64,000 bases of DNA from NCBI RefSeq assembly GCF_035046485.1, contig NC_085136.1, forward strand, positions 155,628,870 through 155,692,869, written 5' to 3'. The position numbers and the translations under genes were made by a program. Below are positions 11,461 to 23,209 of the stretch, piece after piece; the stretch's first letter is position 1, and each line of letters begins with the position of its first letter. A model generated the notes under the pieces. The model saw nothing but the letters and a program-made list of their open reading frames with translations. It was not told where the DNA came from and did not search any database. Source of the DNA: Aedes albopictus. Lineage: Eukaryota; Arthropoda; Insecta; Diptera; Culicidae.

Positions 11461-13300
11461 TCAGAGAACATTATAAGAGACTTCTGTTGAATTATATTTT
11501 TTTTTTTGAAAATTGAGATTCAACAGAGACATCCCATCCATCCAAGGCGGAGAGCTCAAGATATTCGTGAGGTGGTAGTAGAGCGCAGATATCGGGAGTG
11601 GTGTTCGCGAAAGCTGATGAGCAAATAAATGTCGGACAGAGGACACTGAGTTCGGGAGTTGTCCAAAGAAGCTCCGATTCCGATTCACGGCATTGTTTCG
11701 CAGCCTACCGGTAGTGATGTGTGCAGGAGGAACAAAGGACGTTAGAAACGACGTCCGCAGCAGGTTCTTGTGGCGTCCATAGTAGGTCCAACTCCCACTG
11801 ATTATGCACCTTGACATTTCGCGGCTAACGTTGTTGTTTGCTCTTAATAAGGATCCAAGGTAGACGGAGTCCTCCACTACTTCGAAAGTAAATTTGTCTA
11901 TCGTAAAGCTGCTGCATTTACTGTCGTTTGCGATGCCAGCAAGTACCTAAATTTTGAGGTCTTCGCCATCAGTGCGACCTTTGTTACTTCACGCTTCAGG
12001 CGGGTGTACAGTGCTGCCACCGTTCCAAAGGTTCTGGCAATATCTTTATATGCAAAACAGACAGTTTGGCCGGTAATCGTGAAAATCGTGTCCAGGCTGG
12101 CCCGGTTCGTGATATAACACCATCCAGGACGATGTTGCATAGCGGGCACTACTCTGCCGAGGTCCCCGAGGAAATTCTAACTAACTAGACTGACCGGTCT
12201 TGACCATCTAAACAGGTTCCATTCTTGGATTACGTTGCCGAGTCTCGTGCTGCAGCATGGCCGCCCTCACTCCTTTCTTTTCCACCAAAATCTCTCGAGG
12301 GACCATCCATTAAGTACGTCACGGTAAAATTGAGATTTTTCGATTCCCCTGCGTACGAGTTTTTGATCCTACGTAATGCCGTGCTTGCAATACTTTCTGC
12401 GTTGTTGAAGGCTGCTTTTATCGTACTCCAGCAGTCCTCGAGAGGGGTTTCATTGAGCTCATCCGCGTCAGGAAACGCTGTCTCGCGATTCTCTGAACAT
12501 ATTAAGACAACATAGGTTTCTTCAGTCACTAGATTGAACCGAAGTAGTTGCTGGTACCGTACGTTGTTGAAGTCGGCAAGTTTTGAGCGTAGCTTGACCA
12601 TCACCAAGTAGCGGTCCGAGTTAATAATATCGGAGAAATGTCGTCCAAAAATCAGAACGTGGTCGATTTAGGATTCTGTCTGCTGTGGCATTCGCTTTGT
12701 GTAACGATAAGGGAGGTTGTATTGGAAAATGGTGCTTCGAATAACCATGCTCTTGGAGGTAGTGAAATCGATCAGGCGTAAGCCGTTTCCGTTCGTCGGC
12801 TGGTAGGCACTGAACTTTCCAATCGTCGTTCTGAATTCCTCCTACCGCGTTTATGTCTGCTAAGATGATCTTGACGTCGTGGTTTGGGCAGCGATCGTAT
12901 TCGCGTTCGAACTGCACGTATAATGCGTCCTCATGCCTCCGGAGTGAGGATTGTGCACGTTAGTCATGCTGAAGTTGAAGAAACGGCCCTTGATCCTCAA
13001 CTCGCACATTTTCCCGTCGATCGGCCACCAAACGATCACGCACCTCTGCATATCACCCACCATGATAGAGAATGTCCTCAGCTTGCGTGTTTTGCAAGTC
13101 TTTTTAGTTCGCTGGGGTCGTTTCCGTTGGTCTGGGTTCGTATTGTTCTGTTGCTTTCCACTGCCATTCGTTTTCTACAACTAGCTCGCAGAACAGGACA
13201 GCATCCCTCTATTTTTTGTTTGACCATAGTACACAGTTGAGCATAGAATCCTTCCCTGGCTCTTGGACGTCGATCAGCTGCCCCTTGCATGGGAACTAAC
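11461..13300 (-). pseudogene. Decayed RTE-like LINE (endonuclease and RT)
   Basis: Read right to left on the minus strand, the pieces appear in the element's own order. A pre-endonuclease segment is at about 13300-13080 and endonuclease pieces lie at 13063-12621 (motifs IKGRFFNFS and DVKIILADINA). The endonuclease tail is at 12607-12230 (MVKLRSKLADFNNVRYQ). RT-tail pieces follow at 12149-11898 (FGTVAALYTRLKRE) and 11877-11600 (VYLGSLLRANNNVSRE). Frameshifts, stops and the loss of most of the RT palm show an old dead copy. A poly-T run at 11490-11500 may be its A-tail on the minus strand. Same family as 44720-54965. Confidence 0.7.
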
Positions 13301-13399
13301 GCTGTTGTGAGCCGCTTTTTAGTTCTATTCCATATTCTATTCAATATTCTGACATTTGAATACATCAAATCTAAATTTCACATCTTCACCGGGGCGTTC

Positions 13400-13868
13400 C
13401 ATTTTCGATTTTCAAATAATCCCGGAAGGAATTCGATGATGACTTCTTGCGAGTTCCATCGTTATTTTTTTCAGGAATACTTTCAGGATGTTTTCAAGAG
13501 TTCTTTGATGAATTACTACGTAGTTTGAAAAAAAAAATATCCTGGGAATTTATTCAGGAAATTCGCCGAGAATGTCTTCATGAGTTTCTTTGAGAAGTCC
13601 TGTGGAATTTTCTGCTGGAATTTCGTCAAAAGTTTCTTTGGAATTCCTTTGAACTCAAAAATTTCTCCACAAATGCTACTTAAAAAAATGTATAATTTTC
13701 AACAGAAGTGCATTCAGGTATTTTCCCATTGATGCTTCGGGAATTTCTTCAGGAGTTACTCTGGCAATTGCTTCTTCTAAACCCATCCGACACTAATTCG
13801 TCACCCACCGGAGATTTCCTTCAGGAGTTTCGACGGCTACTCTTTCATACGTTGCTCTCGAAACTTCT
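13400..13868. repeat. Degenerate GGAATTCC-type repeat array, segment 1
   Basis: A patchwork of related short units such as GGAATTTCTTCAGGAGTT. It resumes at 17145-17579, 19253-19689 and 31745-34270. The gaps are filled by three separate insertions, so all four segments were once one array. The ORFs in it are by-products of the repeat. Confidence 0.6.
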
Positions 13869-13998
13869 ATTTTTGCCTTTCTCGTACACTAAGTGTACTG
13901 GAAAGGCTATATGTTCACTCCAAAAATGACTTTTTGATAGAAGGCCCGGAGGGTCGAGTCACATATACCAATCGACTCAGCTCGACGAATTGAGGTGA

Positions 13999-14066
13999 TG
14001 TCTGTGTGTGTGTATGTGTGTGTGTATGTGTGTGCGTGTGTGTGTGTGTGTCTGTATGTGTGTGTA
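13999..14066. repeat. (TG)n microsatellite
   Basis: An imperfect TG/TGTA run about 65 bp long, near the left end of element A. The same run occupies the same position in copy B1 at about 25462-25520, so it belongs to the element. Confidence 0.9.
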
Positions 14067-14092
14067 CAAAAAAACTCACATCACTTTTTGGC

Positions 14093-15280
14093 AGTAAACC
14101 TCATCCGATTTCAATGACCGACGGTTCATTCGACGCGGAATCTGGTCCCATTGTTTCCTATTGAAAATGGTTCGGATCGGTTCAGCCGTTCCGGAGATAT
14201 GGCCATTTAGGTGTTCCGGAACGGTACCCCAGGAAGGGACCAGATATGAAAATGCATCAAACCTATGCATGCGACACATCAAACCACGGCATTTTCGATA
14301 ACGTGATGAGCGGTAAGCAGAAAAATAGTCTAAGACCATATCTGAACCGGTAGTGTTCCGGAACCGGTTCTGGGCGTCCCGCTGGAAGTGGCCAAATATA
14401 CAATTGTACCAAACCCATGCAAGCAACACATCAAACCACGGCATTTTAGATGACCTGATGGACAATGAAAAGGAAAATCATCTCAGACCATATCTGAACC
14501 GGTTCCGGAACCGGTTCTAGGCGTTCCGCTGGAAGTGGTCAAAAATACAATTGAACCAAACCCATGCATGCGACACATCAAACCACGTCATTTTCGATAA
14601 CCTGATGAGCGGTAAGCAGGAAAATAGTCTCAGATCATATCTGAACCGGTAGTGTTCCAGAACCGGTTCTAGGCGTCCCGCTGAAAGTGGCCAAATATAC
14701 AATTGAACCAAACCCATGCATGCGGCACATCAAACCACGGCATTTTCGATGACCTGATGGACAATGAGCAGGAAAACCATCTCAGACCATATATGAACCA
14801 GTAGTGTTCCGGAACCCGTTCCGGGGTTCCCACCGAAGTGGTTAAATCTGAAAGAGAAACAAACCCGTACATGCGTCACATCAAATAGCGGCTTTTTAGA
14901 ATACCTTATGAACGGCCAGCAAGTGTTTCGGAATCGGTTTGAAGTGGCCGGAAGAGGCCAAATGTAAAAGTAAACTAAATCCAGGCATGTGACACATCAA
15001 ATCGTGGCTTTTGCGATAACCTGATGAACAGTTAGCTAGAAAATAGCCTTACGTCACACTAAAGACAACTGGTAGTGTTCCAGAATTGGTTCCGAGAGTC
15101 CCGTCGAAATTGTCAAACCCTGCATGTGACGCCTGCAATTTGCAGCGTTTTTGGTTAACCGATGAGCAATTAACAAGACAATAATGTTAGACCATATTTG
15201 ATTCAGCCGGTAGTTACCCGGAATCAGATCCGGGTAGTAAAATGTAAAATTTAACCAAACCCATGGATGCGGTACATCAA
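14093..15280. repeat. Internal tandem repeat of element A, period about 150 bp
   Basis: Units contain GAACCGGTAGTGTTCCGGAA, then GTGGCCAAATAT, CCAAACCCATGCATGCGACA and ATAACCTGATGA. Successive GAACCGGT blocks fall at about 14345, 14495, 14645 and 14795. Units decay toward the right and continue past the insert at 15289-15769. The ORFs at 14076-14872 (-) are repeat by-products. Confidence 0.8.
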
Positions 15281-15288
15281 ATCACGAC

Positions 15289-15769
15289 CAGTCTTGTAAA
15301 CATTCGACACTTTTTACTACCTTCATTTCGTAGCCGCAGTCGGGTGTCAGTCGGCTTTGTTACATTCGTGCGCTATCGTTACCTCTTACCTACACACTAC
15401 ACGAGCAGTAGAACGAAGATCAATAAACATAAGAAAGGGTCAAATCAATGTCATCTGACACGATGACATGTGTCTAATTCTAGCTTTACGCATAGATTTT
15501 CAGCCAATTCAGATTATGAATGTTAATATTTGTTTATTATTGCATGTTGCATTGAAACGACACACAGATGGGCAACATAGCTCTTATTATGGAAGAAGAC
15601 AAGAATAACAAAAGCCGAACCGTCTCCCGAAGCCGCTATCGTGGTGAAGTGCATTCGTTTGACATTTTTGTTTCGAACAGTAGTTTGATTGCTTGTGTTG
15701 CGAATGTCGGAGACAAAGGAGGCCGAATATCGACGAAAAGGTTCAAATGACTGATCTCTAACAAGACTG
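15289..15769. mobile_element. 481-bp hAT-like non-autonomous element
   Basis: The ends are inverted repeats CAGTCTTGT...ACAAGACTG, flanked by a perfect 8-bp duplication, ATCACGAC, at 15281-15288 and 15770-15777. An 8-bp duplication with CA...TG ends fits hAT. The element interrupts one unit of the 150-bp repeat, whose two halves are recognisable on either side. The small ORFs at 15263-15466 and 15523-15774 run across its boundary and are not genes. Confidence 0.8.
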
Positions 15770-17144
15770 ATCACGACTTATCGACAACCTGATGGGAAAA
15801 TAGGGTCAGGCCACATTAGATTCCCGGTAGTGTTGCGGGTTCAGCTGTGGCTTCGAAAGTGGTTAGAAGTGAAAGTGAAGCAAACCCATTCATGCGATAT
15901 AACAAATCGCGGTGATTATAATCACCTATAGGTAAAGGTGAATAAATAGCAATAAAATATTCTCAGACCATAATTGGGACAACCGGTAGTGTCATGGTCC
16001 ATGACTCATGGAATCAGATCCGGCTATCCCACCGGAAATTATCAAATATAAAAATGAACCAAACCCATACATACGACACATCAGATCGCAGATTTTTTTG
16101 ATAATCTAATGAACGGTTAGCAAGAAAATAGCCTTAGATCACATTAGAGACTAGCTGTTGTGTAGCAGAACCAACGTTCATGTGAAAAATTAAATCGTGG
16201 CTTTGTTTAATGGCCTGATAAACATTAGGTATGAACAGCAGTGACGAATAAGTCTAAGTTCTCATATATGAGAACAAAATATAGACAAAACTAAAGCGAT
16301 CTCATCAAATCGTACCATTTCAGATTCCTAAAGTGTAAATTTATAGCAGGATGGGTCAACGTTGAATGGAAAAATAAGAATTTGATCGCGTCAACAGAAG
16401 ATGGTGGCTGTTTTAAGGAATTTTGAGCTCTAAAACTATGTAAAATAAGTGTATTTGGTATGGGAAATATGTTTGGAGTCCACCAGAGTATCCAAGATAG
16501 CGGTCCAAAGTCCAAGATAATGGCCCAGTATTGAAGTTAGTGCCTATTTTACAGGATTTCTAGTTCTTGCATTATGGGTATATTTTGTATGAAAATAAGT
16601 CCAGAATTCAAAATTTGTAATCAGAAAACCCAAGCTGTGCGCTGTTTCACAAGGTCTGCAATATGACTATAATTTGAATGGGGAAGAATGCCGGTCTTCG
16701 TCCAAAATTGGTAACCAGAAAATCATAAACGACATGCCAAAATTCAATACGGCGACAATTTTATGTAATGTTAGGTGCAGAGTCCAAAAATGAATACCAG
16801 AACATCCAAGATTGTGGTCTCAATGTTCAAAATGGCGGTTAGTTTAGTTGGGGTAGATATCCGGAGTCATAAAATGATGACCGGAAAATCTAAAATGACG
16901 TTTCAAAATTTTGCGGCTTCATGACACTTGTTTGGTTTGAGTTTTGGATCGTTGTCTTATATTTTCTGAATATTAGATGTTATGCTAATAAAAAATGTAT
17001 CCATATTGAGTAGATTTAGCAAGCAGTTTTCATTTTGTATTTATGTCAATATCATCAACATGTCGCTCGAGTTTTGTTGAAAGGATATTTTAATGCACGA
17101 GAAAGGCACCATCACCGCTAGGTGGATTAATTAGGGTTTTTATA

Positions 17145-17579
17145 AATGTGATCTTTAACCAAAGCTTATTCTTTGTTTACCGGAAGGCTTGCTTCAAGAG
17201 TTCATCCGGAAATTCATACAGCAGTTTCCTTCCTAAGCAATCGTTCAGGGTTTCCACTGAGAATTGCTCCACCGGTTCGCCTGAAATTGCTCCAGGAGTT
17301 CCTCCGCGAATGTCTTCAGGAGTTTTTTCGGGAATTTTTTCGAGGGTTCACCAGCTCTCCAGGAGTTCCAACTGCAATATCTGTAAGATTTTTACCGAGA
17401 ATACCAATCAGAATTTCGTCGAGAATTTTGATATGATTCATACCGGAAATCCCTCTGGGAGCTCCACCGGAAATTCCACCAGAAGTTTCACATTGAATTC
17501 CTATAGGAGTTTCACCGATAATTTCTCTGTGGGTTCCATCAAAAACTCCTACAAGCGTTTCATTGGGATTTTCTTCAGA
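17145..17579. repeat. GGAATTCC-type repeat array, segment 2
   Basis: Short related units, for example TCCACCGGAAATTCC, between element A and the probable solo LTR. They give rise to Ser/Asn-rich spurious ORFs at 17148-17588. Confidence 0.6.
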
Positions 17580-17583
17580 AGTT

Positions 17584-19248
17584 TGTAAGTGTTGTATAAT
17601 TCGTGTTGTGAGTACTACCGAGAAGTTTGTGTTATTCTGTGTGAACCGTGAATGTTTAAATATAGCAGGTAGTATTCGTTATGAATGTAGGTTTTTCCCA
17701 GCTAAACTCCCGACAGCGACAGGCTTAGTCAGGTTCAGGCTCCACCACCCTGCGAGAAGATCACCATCATCCACCCACCTGAGTTCCAAAACCCTCTGCC
17801 AGATGGATGGTTACCAATCTTGGGCGGCCATGAGGGGTGGCGTAATGGGGCCATTAATAGATCACAACATGGGATGTGGGGCAATGACTGAGGTACGAAG
17901 TCGTGGACCTCCAAGCTTGTTCACTCCATATTGCAGACTCACTTGCACAGAGTTCGTCAATTAAGACAGTCGACAGTTACACAAAGTTTGAGAAGTGGAG
18001 ACAATAAAAGCAGTGAGAAGTTATAGAAGGAGTTTGAAGAAGTGGAAAGGAGGCGAAGAGTACATCAGGTAATAGTGATATTCTTCGGTATAGGCCTGAA
18101 AAGTAATTCATTCCCCCGTCCCAGAACCCCGCCGTTTTTTTTGGTTCAAGAACCCCGTGAAGCGCCCTACGAAATCCGAGGGTCCAAAGTCCTTCCGGCA
18201 AAAACCGAAGACCGATCCACTACGACATCGGTAAGGACCCGGACAAGTAGCCGGCCGGAATACGGAGCAGCTTGAGTCCCAAGCCACCCCGGGAACCGTG
18301 CAGAGCGAGCCGATGATCCACGCCCGCGCACGAGTGGTTGTTGGAGTCGAAGAAGAAGGAGAGGTGGTGGAGCAGAAGGAGAAGGGGCCCCGCAAAGAAC
18401 AGGTCAGATAGCACAGCGCAACATTTTTTTGTCTCAAGAGCAAACTTATGTGTCTCTGACAGATTTTGGGCCGCTGAATCCGAATCCGGGCTCAGATTTG
18501 CTCTAGCACGTCACAATTTTGAGCTATACCTCAATTTATAGGGCAAAATGTGCGATTTTGTGCTTTTTTGACTTCAAGCCATTAACCATGGAAATATATT
18601 TTTTAAGCAATCAACGGATAAATTGGTCAAATAACATCTAAATTAACGACTCGTGCAAAATATTTCGTTTTACCAAATCAAATTCGATAGATTTTTGGAG
18701 GGTGACTTGTATGGGAAATATCGTACCTAACATAAATCGCTTAAAACTATCAAATTTGATTTGGTAAAACGAAATATTTTGCACGAGTCGTTAATTTAGA
18801 TGTTATTTGACCAAATTATTCGTTGATTGCTTAAAAAATATATTTCCATGGTTAATGGCTTGCAGTCAAAAAAGCCCAAAATCGCACATTTTGCCCCATA
18901 AATTGAGGTATAGCTCAAAATTGTGACGTGCTAGAGCAAATCTGAGCCCGGATTCGGATTCAGCGGCCCAAAATCTGTCAGAGACACATAAGTTTGCTCT
19001 TGAGACAGACCAAAACTTAATTTTTGTTACGCTGTGTAGTTAGTAAGAAAGTGGAAGTGAAAGTGCCAAGAAGAAGCCAAGAAAGAAGTGTAGTTAAGCA
19101 ATAAACTATTGTCAACGGTAAATTAGAGCTGTGCTTTTCCTCCAATTTGTAAGGAAATTACCTTAATTGGACAGTGAACGTGCCGACCCTGAGGCCATTG
19201 AGTCGGGGAGTCTCTGTAGTACTCCTGACTGACTACCCAATACTTGCA
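17584..19248 (+). mobile_element. Probable solo LTR (about 1.04 kb without its nested insert)
   Basis: The sequence begins TGTAAGTGTTG and ends CCAATACTTGCA, so it has TG...CA ends with short inverted similarity. It is flanked by a 4-bp duplication, AGTT, at 17580-17583 and 19249-19252. AATAAA signals are at about 18004 and 19099. No second copy and no internal coding region are present, as expected after recombination between two LTRs. The strand is inferred from the AATAAA signals only. A foldback element occupies 18412-19036. Confidence 0.6.
18412..19036. mobile_element. 625-bp foldback element
   Basis: The outermost inverted repeats are CACAGCGCAACA and TGTTACGCTGTG, flanked by TAG on both sides (18409-18411, 19037-19039). 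Inside, two arms of about 260 bp (18430-18690 and 18748-19007) are nearly identical inverted copies around a loop of about 60 bp. The 3-bp duplication is compatible with a PIF/Harbinger-type transposase, but this is inference. No coding potential. Confidence 0.85.
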
Positions 19249-19252
19249 AGTT

Positions 19253-19689
19253 TCAACGACAATTGCTTCTGAATTACCACCGGGAATTTCTTTGGAAGTT
19301 TTACTTGTAAATCCTGTTAAATGTTTCAAGGGAAATTTCTATAGAAGTTTCAGAGGGAGTACCTTTAGAAATTCAAAAATTTATCCTTGAGGGATTCCAA
19401 GTGCAGTTGGAGATCCTTACTCGAGAAGAATTTACGAAGGAACTCCTGGAGTAATCTCCGAAAGAAAGCTTGGGAAGTTTTTGAATGATCTTCTAGTAAT
19501 TCTCTAAGATACTCGTGAAAGAATTTTCTGCGGAACTTATGAAAAAAAATGCACGAATACGGCAGAGGAACTCTCGAGAAAACTCGGAAACCAGCTGCCA
19601 GCAACAACTTTCAAAATAAATTAGTAAAGAAAATTCCAGATGAATTCCTGGTGGACCTTTTAGTAGATTTTTAGAGGGACTTCAGGAAG
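19253..19689. repeat. GGAATTCC-type repeat array, segment 3
   Basis: The continuation of the array between the solo LTR and the Mag-type element. Units resemble GGAACTCCTGGAGTAATCTCC. Confidence 0.55.
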
Positions 19690-19693
19690 AATT

Positions 19694-20905
19694 CTTTTGT
19701 ATCCCGCGCCCGTACGTGGTGGCCGAACTCGCGTACCGAGAACATTAGCACGAGAAACAAATTAAAACATAGTTAAACGGACGAACGAAATAAAACGCGT
19801 TGTTGCGATAAAACGAACAATAACAAACTAAACTTTATTTACATTTGGACAACATTCATTCATAACAATTACACATGTATGTGCTGTGTCGACATCAAAG
19901 GGTGACAGATTAGACCGGCCCAAATACAAAAATGTCGAAAAATTCCACGGGGCACCCTCTAGAATCGTGCCTTTGGATAAGAAGAACAAGCTGTGAAAGA
20001 TTCAACTCAATCGGTTGAAAACTGAGCTGGCGCAAATAAGTTATAGGTTTGTATGGGATGTCCAGTCCAAATATATGGGAAATTGGATGACCTCCAGTCT
20101 CTCATACAGCACGCCGGTTTGGCGAGTTCGATTTGGCTCAGAATTGAAAGAACAACAGTTGATACCCTGAAGAACAACTTTGGAGAAGACCATATCATGA
20201 TAAAACTTAATTTAGTTGCGGTTTTAGCCAAACAAACCAGGGTGAGGACATTTTCCCCCGTTTACTCTCGGTTGTTATATGCAGCACGTATTGGTCGGCC
20301 GTAGCTTGCGCGCTACATCATAGGCAGCTATGTAATTCTACATTGTCTCGATACTCACCCACATGCGTGAGCAATGGAAATGAAGGACAACATAGCCACC
20401 TATGATGTAGTGAGCAAGTTTCGAACGGCAAACAAGTGCTACATGTAACAACCGAGAGTAAACGGGGGAAGATGTCCTAATCCTGGTTTCGTTGGCTAAA
20501 ATTGCAACTAAATTAAGTTTTATCATGATATGGTCTTCTACAAAGTTGTTCTTCAGGGTATCAACTGTTGTTCTTTCAATTCTGGGCCAAATCGAACTCG
20601 CCAAACCGGCGTGCTGTATGAGAGACTGGAGGTCATCCAATTTCCCATATATTTGGACTGAACATCCCATACAAACCTTCAACTCATTTGCGCCACCTCA
20701 GTTTTCAACCGATTGAGCTGAATCTTTCACAGATTGTTCTTCTCATTCAAAGGCACGATTCTAGAGGGTGCCCCGTGAATTTTGAAAACTTTTTTTTTTC
20801 TCTTCATACAAATGTGGGCCGGTCTAGTGACAGATGTACAGTCGCCCGCGAGTCCAGCGGCGGCGGAATAGGTAGGGGCTATCCGCATTCCAGTTGTCCC
20901 CAACA
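19694..20905 (-). repeat. 3' LTR of the Mag-type element, interrupted
   Basis: On the plus strand it runs from CTTTTGTATCCCGCGCC to TTGTCCCCAACA. The Mutator-like insert divides it at 19911-20826. The two remaining parts match the other LTR closely. Confidence 0.9.
19911..20826. mobile_element. 916-bp Mutator-like palindromic element
   Basis: The ends read TAGACCGGCCCA...TGGGCCGGTCTA and are flanked by a perfect 9-bp duplication, GTGACAGAT, at 19902-19910 and 20827-20835. A 9-bp duplication with very long inverted repeats is the Mutator-like hallmark. The arms extend almost to the centre (about 20370), about 450 bp each. This is why mirrored ORFs appear at 20053-20304 (+) and 20338-20682 (-); neither is a gene. 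Confidence 0.85.
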
Positions 20906-20918
20906 TCCCCCCTTCTCA
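20906..20918 (-). other. Polypurine tract of the Mag-type element
   Basis: On the minus strand the sequence GAGAAGGGGGGA abuts the LTR start TGTTGGGGACA. This is the expected plus-strand primer site. Confidence 0.8.
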
Positions 20919-21848
20919 ATAGAGATGGTACGGGTCGAACCACTGCGGAGGCCTTCGAGCTCTGGACCTTCGTGGAAGCTGTACCGGAGTAACTGGTTCG
21001 CTATCTGCCGATGCGAACTCCGGGGATGCTGACGTAGCAGACATAGATGACGATGATGACGAGGACATGGACGTAGACACCGACGAGGACGCAGACGGCA
21101 CAGGTGGCAACGGTGGGAACTCTCTTGACGAGTCCGTGGGGTCCGTCGGGAACAAAGATGGTGTTGGGACTGGCGGCGCAGTTTTCGGAATGCTCCACGC
21201 ATCCAGCAGAACGTCTAGAGGCAGTGCTGACTGCGGCCTGCTGCTACCTGGTGTAGTACCGCCACGACTGTGCATCTGGTTAACATGCGCTCGAACCATC
21301 CGCTGATCCTCAACCCAGACGGTGTACATCACCTTGCCGATTTTCTCACACACCGTTCCAGGTGCCCAGCGCCACTTGTTGTTGCTGTACACCTTCGCAT
21401 AAACGGCATCGTGTGCAGAGAAGCTCCTTCGGTTTCCTTCCTTTTCGTCACTCGGTGGGCGCTCTGGTGGAGGGCGAAGCAGGTCCAGACTTGTCCTGAT
21501 GCGCCGGCCGAACATTGCTTCGGACGGTGATTTACCTTCGTCGACCTGTCGATTCGGTGTTGTGCGGTAGGTCAACAGGAAAACATCCAACGCTTCTCCA
21601 ACGCCGACCTTCCCCTCCTGGATCTTCTTCAGCGCCCTCTTGAACGTGTCCACGAACCTTTCAGCCTGCCCGTTCGACTGCGGGTGAAACGGTGCCGTGG
21701 TGACGTGATCGATGCCACTGTCGCTGCAGAACTGCTCACTTCCGGCCACTTCGAATGCGCGTCGACTGCCAGCAAGTAGTGTACTCCGTCGATGAGACCG
21801 GCGTAGTCCACAAGAACTCGCTTCCATGGGCCAGTTGGTTGTGGCCAC
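20916..21848 (-). pseudogene. Mag-type pol: integrase core and C-terminal domain
   Basis: Integrase would insert the cDNA. The frame opens at about 21760 with SEQFCSDSGIDHVTTAPFHP and QSNGQAERFV, which carry the end of the catalytic core (final Glu in the NGQAE block). A chromodomain-like or GPF-like tail follows (VYAKVYSNNKWRWAPG), then a long low-complexity Ser/Pro/Thr tail (about residues 215-290) and a final basic patch. It is joined by a frameshift near 21700-21850 to the upstream integrase part, so the enzyme is broken in this copy. Confidence 0.8.
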
Positions 21849-22552
21849 GGAACGGGTGCTTCCTTTGGTGGACTCCTTGCTACGGAAGCGCAGTGCTTAC
21901 ATGCCTTCACGTACTGGGCAATCTCCTCATCAATCAACGGCCAATACACATAACTTCTCGCCAACGCCTTTATTCGTAGGATTCCGGGGTGTCCCCGGTG
22001 CAGCTGCCGCAGACATCGCTGCCGATGCTTCTCGGGAATCACCAAGCGTTCTCCGAACATGATGCACTTCCCAACGGTGCACAGCGAATCTCGTCTTCCG
22101 TGGAGCTGGCGTATTTCTGGATCCACGATCTTCGCCTCTTCCGACCAGCCTTCTCGAAGATACCGGTACACCTTGTGCAGCTGTTCGTCGGATTGCGTCT
22201 CCTGTTCCACCGACTTGAAACTAAGCGGAAGACAGCTTACTGCTTCGTCCGCCACAAACCGCAAATCCTCCTCCAGAATCACGCTCGCAATCACGTAATC
22301 CTCGTCAGGCTTGGCGTGGTTGTTGATCAGCCTTGACAGGACATCGGCGTTCCCGAACTTCTCCGTTTGCACGTACTCGATGGTGAAGTCGTACAACAGC
22401 AACGTCAGCGCCCAACGCTGAAGACGGTTCGCCGTGTACACCGGAATACCTTTCCGTGAGCCGAAAATCCGAACCAAAGGTGCGTGGTCGGTCTGCAAAC
22501 GAAACTTCCTGCCGAAAATCATCTTGTGGAATTTCGTTACAGCGAACACCAC
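21629..22552 (-). pseudogene. Mag-type pol: RNase H end and integrase zinc domain
   Basis: This starts in the RNase H region (FRLQTDHAPLVRIFG, YDFTIEYVQTEKFGNADVLS). The integrase HHCC zinc finger follows (LHRGHPG then CKHC) with YWPLIDEEI between. Next come the first catalytic Asp block (VLVDYAG) and VDAHSKWPEV. The frame ends by frameshift in the integrase core. A stop at about 22578-22580 separates it from the RT frame upstream. Confidence 0.85.
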
Positions 22553-22579
22553 TGCCAGTCCTTCGTGATCCGGCTGGCT

Positions 22580-23209
22580 TTAGCCCATCTCCGCCTTCGT
22601 AAGCGCTCGTGCCGCGTGCTGAACCACCTTCACTGAACCGTCGGGGAACCTATGGCTGATAGTTGCGCCGACGCCGATCGATGAAGCATCCGCCGAAACG
22701 ATGATCTCTCGTTGCGGATCGTAGTGGGTCAACAGAAGGTTTGAACCAAGGATCTCCTTGAACCGTTCGAAGGAACGCAGACACTCGGCAGTCCATCGGA
22801 GCTCTCCTTTCTCTTTCAGCAGCTCGTCGAGCGGGAACCGAAGCGTGCGCATGTTGGGCACGAACTTTCCGTAATAGTTTATTGCGCCCAGAAAAGAACG
22901 AACTCCGCTGACGTCCTTCGGCGCAGGCAGCATCTGGATCGCTTCGATTTTTGCCGGGTCAGGCCGTATTCCGTGCCGATCGCACAGATGCCCCAGATAG
23001 CGGATTTGGCTCTTCCCGAAGCTACACTTTTCCGCTCGGATGGTGAATCCAAACTCCTGGATCCGCTGCAGCACCGCACAAAGATTCCTGTTGTGATCTT
23101 CTTCGTCGACGCCGCCAACAACAATGTCGTCCAGGTAGCCGCTCACTCCTTTCAATCCGACCAGCATCGTGTCGATCAGCTGTTGAAATGCTCCGGGTGC
23201 AGCTTTCAC
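22580..23209 (-). pseudogene. Mag-type pol: reverse transcriptase palm/thumb and RNase H start
   Basis: Contains PGAFQQLIDTML, the catalytic YLDDIVVGG (about 23105-23130), KCSFGKSQIRYLGHL, the thumb block VRSFLGAINYYGKFVPN, and the RNase H first Asp in VSADASSIGVGA. The order and spacing are normal for gypsy-type pol. A frameshift near 23270 separates it from the upstream protease-RT frame, and a stop lies at the downstream end. Confidence 0.9.

Larger units (their letters stand above)
13870..17141 (+). mobile_element. Unclassified non-autonomous element with internal 150-bp repeats (copy A)
   Basis: The left end reads TTTTTGCCTTTCTCGTAC and the right region holds its inverted partner GCACGAGAAAGGC, about 35 nt before a shared end, GGATTAATTAGGGTTTTT. 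The right end includes a small CACC/GGTG hairpin. Copies B1 (25333-27184) and B2 (27185-28526) share these ends. Inside are a TG microsatellite, a run of 150-bp repeats and a tract of loose ATGGCG-type repeats. No transposase or RT is encoded. The superfamily is unknown; the terminal hairpin is vaguely Helitron-like, but no CTRR end is present. Confidence 0.6.

Noticed and set aside
20053..20682. ORFs on opposite strands inside the Mag-type 3' LTR
   Set aside because: Both come from the arms of the palindromic Mutator-like element.
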